64,000 nt of DNA from CAZNPU01 sp964575335 (GCA_964575335.1 CAZNPU010000002.1:124001-188000); one strand, 5' to 3'; counted from the stretch's first letter, positions 1-8,382 are shown. Numbers and translations are program-made. The notes: a model not told the origin generated them from the letters alone.

Positions 1-132
1 GTGCCAGACTTCCGCCCCTGCGGGCAGCTCCGGCATCGCGCGAAGAAGAAACTTGCGCTCGATCTCCAGCGAATCGGCGGATTCCGGCAGCGGCGCTGAT
101 GACGAAGTTGGCGGCGGTGCGTGATCGCTCAC
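1..132 (-). CDS. CYTH-domain protein, N-terminal fragment (runs off the window)
   Basis: Only the first 44 codons are in the window. They start at a GTG (complement of 130-132) that overlaps the stop of the next gene upstream in a GTGA arrangement, so translation is probably coupled. After a Pro/Ser-rich stretch of about 20 residues comes LEIERKFLLRAMPELP, which is the EIERKFLL signature of the first beta strand of the CYTH fold (triphosphate tunnel enzymes; class IV adenylate cyclases, thiamine-triphosphatases, inorganic triphosphatases). CYTH proteins bind triphosphates with divalent metal through EXEXK-type acidic and basic residues, and the E-I-E-R-K seen here supplies the first of these. 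The actual substrate cannot be told from the fragment. It is the third gene of a tight minus-strand set with an ECF sigma factor and a small helical protein. Confidence 0.8.
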   Translation of the reverse strand, partial: MSDHAPPPTSSSAPLPESADSLEIERKFLLRAMPELPAGAEVWH

Positions 133-587
133 GCTGACATGCTCCGCGGTGAATCGTCGGATTCAAGATTCTGATTAGCGTTGCGCATAACTCGAAGCGC
201 TGCGGTTGCCAGTTCGCGCAGCCGGCCGGGCATGCGATGATCTTCCTGCAGGTCTCGAAAGCCTCGCTCAAGCGCAGCGTCGGACTGCGTGCTGATGCGG
301 GTGTTGAAGCGCACAAGCGCTGCTGCAATGGAGGCGACGTACAGCCGCACTCCCATGCGCCGGTCAGCCGCCGTCTCGCCGAGAATACGGAGCGTCTTGA
401 ACACGTTCTTGGCCTGCCGAAGCTGCGCCAGGGTGACGGCAGGGTTGGCGAGCAACGCTTCTGCGGTGGGCTGAGTGGGATCGATGTCGCGGGCCAGCCA
501 GTCGGCAGTAGTCGTCACCGGATTGTGCATAGCGTCCAATGCCCATTGCAGCGCCTGGCCGATGTCGTTGTGTGGCACGTTGCTCAT
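129..587 (-). CDS. Small helical protein linked to ECF sigma factor
   Basis: A 152-aa soluble, mostly helical protein with no signal peptide or membrane segment. It contains LLANPAVTLAQLRQAKNVFKTLR followed by a region with YVASIAAALVRFNTRIS. This pattern (a ladder of short helices after a 'LLADPAAPL' type turn) resembles small planctomycete proteins encoded next to ECF sigma factors; I recognise the type but know no function. It starts 2 nt after the sigma-factor stop, with GGAG 8 nt before the ATG, and its stop overlaps the GTG of the CYTH gene. The three genes look like one transcription and translation unit. A role in sigma-factor control is only an inference from position. Confidence 0.7.
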   Translation of the reverse strand: MSNVPHNDIGQALQWALDAMHNPVTTTADWLARDIDPTQPTAEALLANPAVTLAQLRQAKNVFKTLRILGETAADRRMGVRLYVASIAAALVRFNTRISTQSDAALERGFRDLQEDHRMPGRLRELATAALRVMRNANQNLESDDSPRSMSA

Positions 588-589
588 TT

Positions 590-1324
590 CTACCGCTCCA
601 GTTGCCCCAGAAGTTCGCGAAGTTCCGGTTCGGTCTGCATCGGATCGCTTACCGTTGAGCTGACCTCGGCAATCAGCGCCTTCACGAAGCGTCGCTTGAT
701 TGTAATCATCATGTTGGCGGCCTGGGCTGCATCGTCCAGATCCAGACGCGTCACGAGCTTTTCATAAGAAACCCGTTCTTCGCCGAACAGCATCGGCCGA
801 ACCACGCGCGCTTCAAATACCTCCCAGTGAGCATCCAGTCCCGCCGCTCTGCAGCTTTCACGCACCTGCTCCAGCACGCGGCGGATGAGCGTGGCTTTCC
901 ATTCCTCGCGGAACGCTTCTTCGGGCGTGCGTGAGCTGGCGGGATCAACCGCCGACAACTCAGCCTCGCTGAGCTGCAGCATCGGTGCGCCGGCGCTTCG
1001 CTTTGCGCGCGTTTCATATCGATGCTGTTCACGAAGATAATTCTGCAGTGAACTGAGCAAAAGCGACCGGAAGCGACCTCGCTGCGGATCGGCGTGGCTG
1101 ATTAGCCCCCGGCCCAGGATCACATCGCAGACGAACCCCTGCGTCAGGTCGGCTGCGTCATGGGGGTTACGGCCGCTGCTGCGAATGAACGCGTACACCG
1201 CCGGCCAGTATCGGCGCACCAGCTTTTCCATTGCGGTTTGCGCCTTGGGCAGGTCCGTTACCGTGGCAGCGTCGTAGATCATCTGCCAGTTTGTATGCGA
1301 AGAACTCGCTTCGGCTGAAAACAC
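590..1324 (-). CDS. RNA polymerase ECF-type sigma factor (planctomycete type)
   Basis: Predicted 244-aa sigma-70 family factor. The N-terminal part has the region-2 signature (RRYWPAVYAFIRSSGRNPHDAADLTQGFV, core promoter -10 recognition and core-enzyme binding), followed by LRSLLLSSLQNYLREQHRY. The C-terminal half, SYEKLVTRLDLDDAAQAANMMITIKRRF, resembles a region-4 helix-turn-helix that would read the -35 element, although it is divergent. The GTG at 1322-1324 is preferred as start because GGGAG lies 7 nt before it; an in-frame ATG 41 codons upstream has no such site and would add residues unlike the family. It heads the cluster with the small helical protein and CYTH gene. No classical anti-sigma factor is visible downstream. 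Confidence 0.8.
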   Translation of the reverse strand: MFSAEASSSHTNWQMIYDAATVTDLPKAQTAMEKLVRRYWPAVYAFIRSSGRNPHDAADLTQGFVCDVILGRGLISHADPQRGRFRSLLLSSLQNYLREQHRYETRAKRSAGAPMLQLSEAELSAVDPASSRTPEEAFREEWKATLIRRVLEQVRESCRAAGLDAHWEVFEARVVRPMLFGEERVSYEKLVTRLDLDDAAQAANMMITIKRRFVKALIAEVSSTVSDPMQTEPELRELLGQLER

Positions 1325-1640
1325 GATGCAGCTCCCAAAGGTGGCGAACCACAATGCCAAATCGTAGCAGTCCAGTATTCCATATGCCCTTTCTGCATCG
1401 GCATTGCGCGCTGCTGACGCAAACGATCCTTCACCCAATTGCGTCATTCAGCGATGTGAGCCGGCTTATCCCCAGCTTGACGAACGGGGCGAATGCCGAA
1501 CCGGACGAATTGAAGCGTAATTCGAAGTGCCATGACGCCTGGATTCAGATGAATTCGCATGGTCCCACGAGGCCTGCGTTCTGCAGCGCACGTGTCCGGT
1601 CATTTCAGAACAATCAGAGTGAAGATCGCTGCACCTTTGT

Positions 1641-1658
1641 CATACCTTGTGGTATGAT
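1641..1658 (+). promoter_or_regulatory. Palindromic operator overlapping a -10 box before the radical SAM gene
   Basis: CATACC-TTGT-GGTATG (1641-1656) is a perfect 6+6 bp inverted repeat. A good -10 hexamer, TATGAT (1653-1658), overlaps its right arm, and a weak -35 (TGCACC at 1630-1635) is 17 bp upstream. A dimeric repressor bound here would block the promoter. The predicted transcription start falls about 3 nt before the ATG at 1668, so the mRNA would be essentially leaderless. Confidence 0.45.
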
Positions 1659-1667
1659 GTTTGGGTT

Positions 1668-2846
1668 ATGTTTGGTTCAGGTGCCCAACCCGATCCTGAT
1701 GATGATGATCCTGTTTACCCGGCTGCGGAGGCGACCTATCAGGATGTCACCAGCCACGGCATTCCGGTGCGTGGCCGCGGCTCAGCGACGCTGAACCCGG
1801 GCAATCGCTTTGAAGATATCCGTCTGCACGTGCTTGGCGAACATATCGACGCTGAGCGTGCTGAACATCCCAGCGGCAAGCAGATTCAAACCATTGCGCT
1901 GCGCGACGATTCCAGGACCATCATCAACAGAGTAGACAGCCCCGACATTCCGTTTTCATGGTCGATCAATCCCTATCGCGGTTGCGAGCACGGCTGCATT
2001 TACTGCTATGCCCGGCCGGGCCATGAGTACCTTGGCATGAGCTGCGGGCTGGATTTTGAAACCAGAATCATGGTGAAGCACGATGCGCCGCAACTGCTTC
2101 GCCGCGAACTGGCCTCTCCGAAATGGCGTGGAGAAACGATCGTCTTTTCCGGAGTAACCGACTGCTATCAGCCGCTGGAAGCGAAGTTGCGGCTGACCCG
2201 TGCGCTGCTTGAGATCTGCTGCGAATGCCGCCAGCCAGTCAGCATTGTGACGAAGAATCGTCTGGTGACGCGCGACATCGATCTGCTGAGTGAACTGGCC
2301 AAATACAACGCGGCGCAGGTGGCGATCAGTGTGACATCGCTTGATCCAAAGCTGGCGTCAACGATGGAGCCGCGCGCCAGCTCGCCGCGCGATCGTTTGC
2401 GCGCAATTTGTGAACTGGCTGATGCAGGCATTCCCGTGGCGGTGATGACCGCGCCGATTATTCCGGGAATCAACGACACCGAACTGCCGCAGCTACTGGA
2501 AGCGGCAGCACAGGCAGGCGCGCAGCGGGCGGGATGGGTGCTGTTGCGGTTGCCGTATCAAATCAAGGCCCTGTTTCTGGACTGGCTGCAGCGGCATTTT
2601 CCTGACCGAGCCGGGCGCGTGGAAAATGCCATTCGCGCCATGCGCAACGGCGAGCTGTATCAGGCAAAGTTCGGCGAGCGCCATCGCGGCGTGGGCGAAC
2701 AGGCCAGGGTCATCGACGCCATGTTCAAGATGTACGTCAAACGCTACGGCCTGGATAACCCGATGCCGCGGCTGTCATCCGCAGCGTTCCGCCGCCCCGT
2801 GCTTGATGGGCAGATGGGGCTGTTCGACTGCCTGCGTCAGTGGTAG
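1668..2846 (+). CDS. Radical SAM protein, PA0069/SplB-like family
   Basis: About 392 aa. The cluster motif NPYRGCEHGCIYCYA has Cys at about residues 106, 110 and 113 (CX3CX2C), which ligates the 4Fe-4S cluster used to cleave S-adenosylmethionine. Further on are FSGVTDCYQPLE, VTKNRLVTRD, ISVTSLD and APIIPGIND, the strands of the radical SAM barrel as found in the PA0069 family, distantly related to spore photoproduct lyase SplB. Members are often annotated as DNA-repair-photolyase-like, but the substrate is unknown. The ATG at 1668 is chosen over an ATG 7 codons upstream because the latter lies inside the predicted promoter. A palindrome overlaps that promoter, so repression is likely. The gene stands alone and faces away from the sigma-factor cluster. 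Confidence 0.85.
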   Translation: MFGSGAQPDPDDDDPVYPAAEATYQDVTSHGIPVRGRGSATLNPGNRFEDIRLHVLGEHIDAERAEHPSGKQIQTIALRDDSRTIINRVDSPDIPFSWSINPYRGCEHGCIYCYARPGHEYLGMSCGLDFETRIMVKHDAPQLLRRELASPKWRGETIVFSGVTDCYQPLEAKLRLTRALLEICCECRQPVSIVTKNRLVTRDIDLLSELAKYNAAQVAISVTSLDPKLASTMEPRASSPRDRLRAICELADAGIPVAVMTAPIIPGINDTELPQLLEAAAQAGAQRAGWVLLRLPYQIKALFLDWLQRHFPDRAGRVENAIRAMRNGELYQAKFGERHRGVGEQARVIDAMFKMYVKRYGLDNPMPRLSSAAFRRPVLDGQMGLFDCLRQW

Positions 2847-3023
2847 TGATAGTGATGAAGAATATGTGCAGCAGCAGCCGGCAGCGATGGTGACGGCAAT
2901 TGGTTGATTGATCAAGTAATTGAATCGCTCATCACGCCAACTGCAATGACCCCTGCATGTGCGTGTGCAAGTTCGCACAAAAGCTGTTGAAGAAGGCAGC
3001 GTCCATTCAGGCTAGACTCGACC

Positions 3024-3836
3024 GTGCATGCGGAAACCGCCAGGTCGTATCGCGGCAGGCTTGTGGTGCTGGGCGCAAGCAATGCCACACGCGGCATATC
3101 CACCGTTGTGGAAACCGCACGGCTGCTGCTTGGAGCGCCGCTGGAGATATACGCTGCCATTGGGCATGGGCGTTCTTACGGCATGAAAAGCACCGTGCTT
3201 GGTCGCACGCTGCCTGCGATCGTCGATTGCGGCATCTGGCAGGCCCTGGAGCAGGCGAAGCGCGACCGTTCCAACGTGCCGACCTACGCCCTGATCACCG
3301 ATATCGGAAACGACATTGCTTATGGCGCATCGCCGGAGCAGATCGCCCAATGGATTGAGCAGTGCATCGACCGGCTGCAGCACCTCGAAGCCTGCTGCAT
3401 TGGCATGACTACGCTGCCGCTTCAGAGTGTTCATGCAGTGCATCCGTGGCAATATCGAATTGTGAAAGCAGTGCTCTTTCCCACGCGAATGCTGAGCTTC
3501 GATCAGGCAAAGGCCAGAACAACCGACTTGCACAATCGCATGGTTGAGATTGCCAAGCGGCGCAACGTGCGGCTGATTGAATCCCGCTCGACGTGGTACG
3601 GGTTTGATCCGATTCACATTCGCATGCGATCTTGGCCGCAGGCGTGGGCCACGATTTTGTCGGGTTGCGTACCGAATCCGGTAGCTGATCCGCAACAATT
3701 CGCTCGGGCGTCGCTGAGCCGCTGGGCCCGCTTGCGCACATTCTTTCCTGAGCGTTTCTGGTTGCTGGGCAAGGAGTTGCACCGCTCGCAACCGGCAGGC
3801 CAACTGCCTGAAGGCACTGTCATTTCGCTGTATTGA
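3024..3836 (+). CDS. SGNH/GDSL hydrolase-like protein
   Basis: A 270-aa protein with the blocks of an SGNH hydrolase: LVVLGASNATRG near residue 13 (block I, with Ser as likely nucleophile), AAIGHGRSYGM (Gly block), LITDIGNDIAYG (Asn block, here GND) and GFDPIHIRM (block V Asp-x-x-His dyad). SGNH enzymes hydrolyse esters or act as acyl transferases; the substrate is not predictable here. No signal peptide is visible, so it is probably cytoplasmic. The start is a GTG at 3024; TAGACT (3013-3018) lies 5 nt before it and no Shine-Dalgarno sequence is present, suggesting leaderless translation. The neighbour downstream, ahcY, has its own promoter. The family call rests on the motif blocks; overall similarity to well-known members looks low. 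Confidence 0.65.
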   Translation: MHAETARSYRGRLVVLGASNATRGISTVVETARLLLGAPLEIYAAIGHGRSYGMKSTVLGRTLPAIVDCGIWQALEQAKRDRSNVPTYALITDIGNDIAYGASPEQIAQWIEQCIDRLQHLEACCIGMTTLPLQSVHAVHPWQYRIVKAVLFPTRMLSFDQAKARTTDLHNRMVEIAKRRNVRLIESRSTWYGFDPIHIRMRSWPQAWATILSGCVPNPVADPQQFARASLSRWARLRTFFPERFWLLGKELHRSQPAGQLPEGTVISLY

Positions 3837-3870
3837 GCAGTGCAGGCCCGTCCTGCCACGCTCTGCCAGC

Positions 3871-3899
3871 TTGCCAGATCAAAGGGATGTTTCTACAAT
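3871..3899 (+). promoter_or_regulatory. Sigma-70 promoter of ahcY
   Basis: TTGCCA (3871-3876), a 17-bp spacer, then TACAAT (3894-3899). This is the best-formed vegetative promoter in the first 10 kb. Predicted start near 3906, giving a leader of about 100 nt. Confidence 0.65.
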
Positions 3900-3900
3900 C

Positions 3901-3956
3901 CATCCGGATAAACGGATGAAAGGCTGGATTTCTGGCCTTGTTGTTCGTGTTTGTTG
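3901..3956 (+). promoter_or_regulatory. Three consecutive short inverted repeats in the ahcY leader
   Basis: CATCCG-GATAAA-CGGATG (3901-3918), then AAGGC...GCCTT (about 3920-3939), then GTTC...GAAC (about 3942-3958). The first repeat straddles the predicted transcription start and could be an operator; the other two would form weak hairpins in the mRNA. I could not match them to any known SAH or SAM riboswitch consensus. Confidence 0.3.
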
Positions 3957-4005
3957 AACCCGACATCACTGCCGAGTGTTTCTGTCCGCGAGAGGATTGA
4001 CCAAC

Positions 4006-5520
4006 GTGACTACCACCACTGCCCCCGCCCAAACCAAGGCTGCCGAGACTTTTATGGACACCGGCCTGCCGCTGTTTGCCGATCTGCCGTTCAAGGTTGC
4101 TGATCTGTCGCCCAAGACCGTGGCCTACGGCCGCAAGGAGATCGAGCTGGCCGAGCACGAGATGCCGGGCCTGATGGCTCTTCGCGCAAGGTATGCCGGT
4201 CAGAAGCCGCTCAAGGGGGCGCGCATCACCGGCAGCCTGCACATGACCATTCAGACGGCTGTGCTGATTGAAACGCTGGTGGAACTCGGCGCGGAAGTGC
4301 GCTGGGCCAGTTGCAACATCTTCTCCACGCAGGATCACGCTGCTGCGGCGGTTGCCGTCGGCCCCACCGGTACGGTTGACAACCCCAAGGGCGTGCCGGT
4401 TTACGCATGGAAAGGTGAAACGCTGGCTGAGTACTGGTGGTGCACGTTCCAGGCGCTGCACTGGGGCGACGGCAAGGGGCCGAACCTCATTCTCGACGAC
4501 GGCGGCGACGCCACGCTGCTGGTGCACAAGGGGCTTGCGTTCAACAAGTCAGGCGCTGTTCCCAATCCCGCGGAGGCAGAGAACGAAGAACTGCGCATCG
4601 TGTTGCAGTTGCTGCACGACCTGCAAACGCAGCATCCCAATTTCTGGGTTCCCTTTGCAGAGGGCATTCGCGGCGTAAGCGAGGAGACCACCACCGGCGT
4701 GACGCGCCTGTATCAGATGGCGCACAACAACACGCTGCTGTTTCCCGCGATCAACGTCAATAACTCCGTCACCAAGAGCAAGTTCGACAACATCTACGGC
4801 TGCCGGCACTCGCTGGTTGACGGCATCATGCGCGCAACCGACGTCATGCTTGCAGGCAAGGTGGCGGTGGTGTGCGGCTATGGCGATGTGGGCAAGGGAT
4901 GTGCACAGTCGCTTCGCGGTCAGCAGTGCCGCGTGGTCATCACCGAGATCGATCCCATCTGCGCTTTGCAGGCGTGCATGGACGGCTACGAAGTGGTCAC
5001 GCTCGAAGATGTGGTTGAAACGGCCGACATCTTCGTGACCGCCACCGGCAACAAGGACATCATCACCGCTGAGCACATGAAGCGGATGAAGCACAACGCC
5101 ATCGTGGGCAACATCGGCCACTTTGATAATGAAATCGACATGGCCGGCCTGGCCAAGGTGCCCGGCGTGAAGCGCATCAACATCAAGCCGCAGGTTGATG
5201 AATGGAAATTCCCGGACGGCCACAGCGTGATCATCCTTGCTGAAGGCCGATTGCTGAACCTCGGCTGCGCGACGGGACATCCGAGCTTCGTGATGTCGAC
5301 CAGCTTCACCAATCAGGTGCTGGCGCAGATTGAATTGCACCTGAACGCTGAGAAGTACGAGAACAAGGTCTACACGCTTCCGAAGAAGCTCGATGAAGAC
5401 GTGGCGCGATTGCACCTTGAAAAGCTCGGCGCGAAGCTCACCACACTCACGCCCGAGCAGGCCGCCTACATCGGCGTTCCGGTCGAAGGGCCGTACAAAC
5501 CCGAATACTACCGCTACTGA
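4006..5520 (+). CDS. ahcY: Adenosylhomocysteinase (S-adenosylhomocysteine hydrolase)
   Basis: About 504 aa. Reversibly splits S-adenosylhomocysteine into adenosine and homocysteine, removing the product inhibitor of methyltransferases. Family hallmarks are all present: GARITGSLHMTIQTAVLIETL at the N-terminal substrate domain, SCNIFSTQDHAAAA, DDGGD, the NAD-binding loop CGYGDVGKGCAQSLRG near residue 290, NIGHFDNEID, and the C-terminal PKKLDEDVARLHL...GPYKPEYYRY, whose Lys-Tyr tail completes the neighbouring subunit's NAD site. The extra loop ahead of the Rossmann domain is of the longer bacterial/eukaryotic form. GTG at 4006 is preferred over GTG at 3976 because GAGAGG sits about 10 nt upstream. 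A strong terminator follows, so it is a single-gene transcript. Confidence 0.97.
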   Translation: MTTTTAPAQTKAAETFMDTGLPLFADLPFKVADLSPKTVAYGRKEIELAEHEMPGLMALRARYAGQKPLKGARITGSLHMTIQTAVLIETLVELGAEVRWASCNIFSTQDHAAAAVAVGPTGTVDNPKGVPVYAWKGETLAEYWWCTFQALHWGDGKGPNLILDDGGDATLLVHKGLAFNKSGAVPNPAEAENEELRIVLQLLHDLQTQHPNFWVPFAEGIRGVSEETTTGVTRLYQMAHNNTLLFPAINVNNSVTKSKFDNIYGCRHSLVDGIMRATDVMLAGKVAVVCGYGDVGKGCAQSLRGQQCRVVITEIDPICALQACMDGYEVVTLEDVVETADIFVTATGNKDIITAEHMKRMKHNAIVGNIGHFDNEIDMAGLAKVPGVKRINIKPQVDEWKFPDGHSVIILAEGRLLNLGCATGHPSFVMSTSFTNQVLAQIELHLNAEKYENKVYTLPKKLDEDVARLHLEKLGAKLTTLTPEQAAYIGVPVEGPYKPEYYRY

Positions 5521-5599
5521 TATCCAGGCCCGAACCGGCAGGCAACGGGAAGCGAAACGTTGCGTCGCCTCGGGTCAGCAACAGCAAATCCCCCAATGC

Positions 5600-5634
5600 A
5601 AAAACCCACGGAATCATCCGTGGGTTTTTCATTT
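5600..5634 (+). terminator. Rho-independent terminator after ahcY (bidirectional)
   Basis: Twelve-bp perfect stem (5600-5611 with 5618-5629), 6-nt loop, ending in a run of T on the plus strand and, because the stem begins with five A, also a run of T on the minus strand. It can stop ahcY and the convergent cyclophilin gene. Confidence 0.9.
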
Positions 5635-5731
5635 TCATCTTCATCGCCCCTCCACCCTCACGTCTCATGCGGCGCAACGAAACGCAGCGATGAGCTTTCA
5701 CGCGTTTGTCACGCGCACATGAGAGTCACGC

Positions 5732-6481
5732 TTACTCTTTCTCTTTTGATGGCGACGTTTCCGCTTTGTCCGCAGCAGGCTTCTTCTCAGCCTCAATACG
5801 TTTCTTCGCCTCTTCTTCGCTGATGCGTGAGACCTTTTCGATCACAACCGGTTCGACCGGCACGTTGGCGTGACCTGAGCGGTGCGTCGTGGGCACATAG
5901 CGGATTGCATCCACAGTGTTCATGCCGGCCACAACCTTGCCGAACACCGCGTATCCGGCTCCGCCGCTGATGGGTTGATCAAGGTTCTTGTTATCGACGA
6001 CGTTGATGAAAAACTGCGCGGTTGCGGAATCGGGCGCGGTCGTTCTCGCCATCGCAATGGTCCCGCGAACATTCTTCAGGCCATTGGTCCATTCGTTCTT
6101 GATCGGTTCCTCGGTGGGCTTTTGCTGCATCGTGGCAGTGAATCCGCCGCCCTGAATCATGAAGTTGGAAATGACGCGATGGAAGATTGTGCCGTTGTAG
6201 AACTCCTTATCCACGTATGAGAGAAAGTTCTCAACGGTGATCGGCGCCTTCTCGCGGTTCAGCTCCAGCACAATCGCGCCCTTGCTCGTTTCCATGAGCA
6301 CGTATTCGAGCTTGGGCTGCGGCTTGACGGCCGCTTTGTCGTCATCTGATTGTCCGGCGGCCTGCGGCTTGTCTGCGGGGGCGGTTGTGTCCTGCTGTGC
6401 TTGTGCGACACCGATGAGGCAGAACACAGCCACGAGCAACGTCATGACACAGTTCATGCGCAATGGGTGATTGATCATCAT
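5732..6481 (-). CDS. Secreted cyclophilin-type peptidyl-prolyl isomerase
   Basis: About 249 aa. Catalyses cis-trans isomerisation of X-Pro bonds in exported proteins. A signal peptide (MNCVMTLLVAVFCLIGVAQAQ, cleavage after the Ala-Gln-Ala) precedes a Pro/Ala/Lys linker and the cyclophilin domain: GAIVLELNREKAPITVENFLSYV, FYNGTIFHRVISNFMIQGGGF, GTIAMARTT, SATAQFFINV and GYAVFGKVV. The catalytic Arg (FHRV) and the FFI and GG motifs are intact. The tail is charged and Lys/Glu-rich. The double ATG at 6476-6481 is taken as start because AAAGGA lies 10 nt upstream; the longer ATG frame from 6559 adds residues that would precede the signal peptide. Convergent with ahcY, sharing its terminator. Confidence 0.92.
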   Translation of the reverse strand: MMINHPLRMNCVMTLLVAVFCLIGVAQAQQDTTAPADKPQAAGQSDDDKAAVKPQPKLEYVLMETSKGAIVLELNREKAPITVENFLSYVDKEFYNGTIFHRVISNFMIQGGGFTATMQQKPTEEPIKNEWTNGLKNVRGTIAMARTTAPDSATAQFFINVVDNKNLDQPISGGAGYAVFGKVVAGMNTVDAIRYVPTTHRSGHANVPVEPVVIEKVSRISEEEAKKRIEAEKKPAADKAETSPSKEKE

Positions 6482-6630
6482 TATCCGGTTTTCCTTTATG
6501 GGTGTGTGCTTGCGACAACCGGCAACAGAAGCCGGAACACTCAAATCAGCAGCGAGCATTATACCGCAGGCGCTTTGTGCTCGACATCAGCGGGCGTTTG
6601 TTTTGCGTCCGATGTTCAGCCGGCTGGCTG

Positions 6631-8382
6631 CTATTTGTGGGCCTTGATCACATCCGCTATCCACTGAAGCGTCTGGATGTGAATCTGATCAAAATGCGCA
6701 TCGTCGCTCATGCCGGGAGGGATTTCCTTCTCAAAGACATTGCGCAATCGCTGGCTCACCGCATAGCTCGGATGGCTCGGCGAGTACTTCTGCGTGGATA
6801 TCGAGCGGTGATAGCGGTCTGCGCCCCACCAGATCACGCCATCGGCACGATCGCCGTTGTACTGCGCGTCGAATATCGCGCCGATGTGCTCCTTGAATTC
6901 TTCTTCCGGAATGCGCATGAACCCCCAGTCGGGATTCGAACTGTGCCAGCGGGCTGCGACACATGCGTACACGGGCTTGCCGCGCGCGAACCTGATCGCC
7001 AGCGACACGCATTCGCGGACGTAATCCACATCCTGCTCCAGCGATTGTCGGGGCGTCTCTTTATCGCTGTACAGATCGTACACCGTTGGGAACAGGCAGT
7101 TGCTTTGATCGTAAATCGGCTTCAACGCTTCGTTCATCGCCAGCCACTGGTCGTTTCGATCTGAATGGCGCGAAATGGGCAGGCCGTCAAATCCGAACCG
7201 TGCGTTCGGCCGCATCTGCTGCGCCAGCTTCAATACCTGCAGGTATTGCTCCAGGGCCCGCACATGAGCGACCGAATCCGGTGGAGCCATCAGCCCCTCA
7301 AGGCCCTTGCCCTTCCATTCAAGTACGACCGGTCCCGTGTAATCGGGCGGCACAAGCTGATTAATCGCGGCTTTGAACTTCGCTTCATGCTCGAACATGC
7401 CGTTGTTGTCAGGATCGATCACACCCTGATAGAGAATCAGCGCATCACGTGCGCCGTACCGGTTGTAGGTTGCCTTGACGGCAGGTGAAGTGTCTTCAGT
7501 GACGAAGAATTCAAATCGATCAAAAGCGCCGGTTGATCCTGACCGCCCCTTTGTTCGTGGCACGCTGCTGTTGCGATCGCCCTGACCTGCTGGCGGCCTG
7601 CCTCCGCCTGCTGTCGTTTCAGGATCCGGCTTGGTGGTTCCCACAGCAACCATCCACGTTCTGCCGCTGACGAAATAAATCGGGCGGCCGGCTGCAGCAA
7701 GAACGATCGGCCGCGTCGCCTGCGGCGGCGCAGTCGCATTGCGGTTGCGATCCGTTGATGCGCCTGATGCACTGCCGCTGCTTTGACGGGGCGGCGGCAC
7801 ACTCAGAACAAATGCGCCAAGTTCATCGATCACCTCTCGGTAGCGATCATTGGAATCACCCGCAGTTTCCCGCGGCAATCCGACCACGCTCAATCGCACG
7901 GTATCGCTGGCCGACTTCACCTGCCTGATCGCCTTCAGCAATAGCGACGCGACGCTCTGCTCATACGCTGCGCACGCTTCGCGATACTCACCCGCTTCTT
8001 TGGTAAGCCGCTGCTGAAGTTCGGCAGGCAGTGCATCAAACCACAAAGGCACATCGACCAGATGCAGCGCGATCACCCGCCCCGATGCACTGCTGCCGGC
8101 GTTGCGAGCCTCATGAACGATCAGGCGCAACGCGCGCCCGTAAGCATCGGATTCAGTATTTCGCACCACCTCCGGCCCGCCGATTTGAATGGTCACCACG
8201 ACCGGCGGCGTGCTGGTGGGCAATTGCACAACAAGATGGTCGGCCATGACGCGATCGTTCACAGCCAGCAGCAGCAACAGCGCCGCACAGGTGATCAATG
8301 CAATCGCACAACATCGGCGCAGTCGCAGCTTGGCAATACCGGCTGCTTTGATCATCGCCAAATGTTTCGCGATCAATTCCAT
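6631..8382 (-). CDS. Exported protein with hyaluronidase-like C-terminal region
   Basis: 583 aa. An N-terminal hydrophobic segment (about residues 25-41, ALITCAALLLLLAV) is a signal anchor. The middle (residues about 200-290) is low-complexity, rich in Ser, Pro, Gly and Thr. The C-terminal third reads like the barrel of GH56 hyaluronidases: LFPTVYDLYSD..., YVRECVSLAIRFARGKPVYACVAARW and DGVIWWGADRYH correspond in order and spacing to the LxPSVY, R...EAxRVA...PVxAYxR and GVVxWG segments of that family, and NNGMFEHEAKF precedes them. The usual catalytic Asp-Trp-Glu motif is not clear; VLEWKGKG is a candidate for the catalytic-strand position. Function therefore uncertain: a glycan-acting barrel exported to the envelope is the most I would claim. 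Confidence 0.5.
   Translation of the reverse strand: MELIAKHLAMIKAAGIAKLRLRRCCAIALITCAALLLLLAVNDRVMADHLVVQLPTSTPPVVVTIQIGGPEVVRNTESDAYGRALRLIVHEARNAGSSASGRVIALHLVDVPLWFDALPAELQQRLTKEAGEYREACAAYEQSVASLLLKAIRQVKSASDTVRLSVVGLPRETAGDSNDRYREVIDELGAFVLSVPPPRQSSGSASGASTDRNRNATAPPQATRPIVLAAAGRPIYFVSGRTWMVAVGTTKPDPETTAGGGRPPAGQGDRNSSVPRTKGRSGSTGAFDRFEFFVTEDTSPAVKATYNRYGARDALILYQGVIDPDNNGMFEHEAKFKAAINQLVPPDYTGPVVLEWKGKGLEGLMAPPDSVAHVRALEQYLQVLKLAQQMRPNARFGFDGLPISRHSDRNDQWLAMNEALKPIYDQSNCLFPTVYDLYSDKETPRQSLEQDVDYVRECVSLAIRFARGKPVYACVAARWHSSNPDWGFMRIPEEEFKEHIGAIFDAQYNGDRADGVIWWGADRYHRSISTQKYSPSHPSYAVSQRLRNVFEKEIPPGMSDDAHFDQIHIQTLQWIADVIKAHK

Noticed and set aside
3901..4005. SAH or SAM/SAH riboswitch in front of ahcY
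   Set aside because: The spacing and conserved nucleotides of the known SAH riboswitch cannot be fitted; only short unconnected stems are present.
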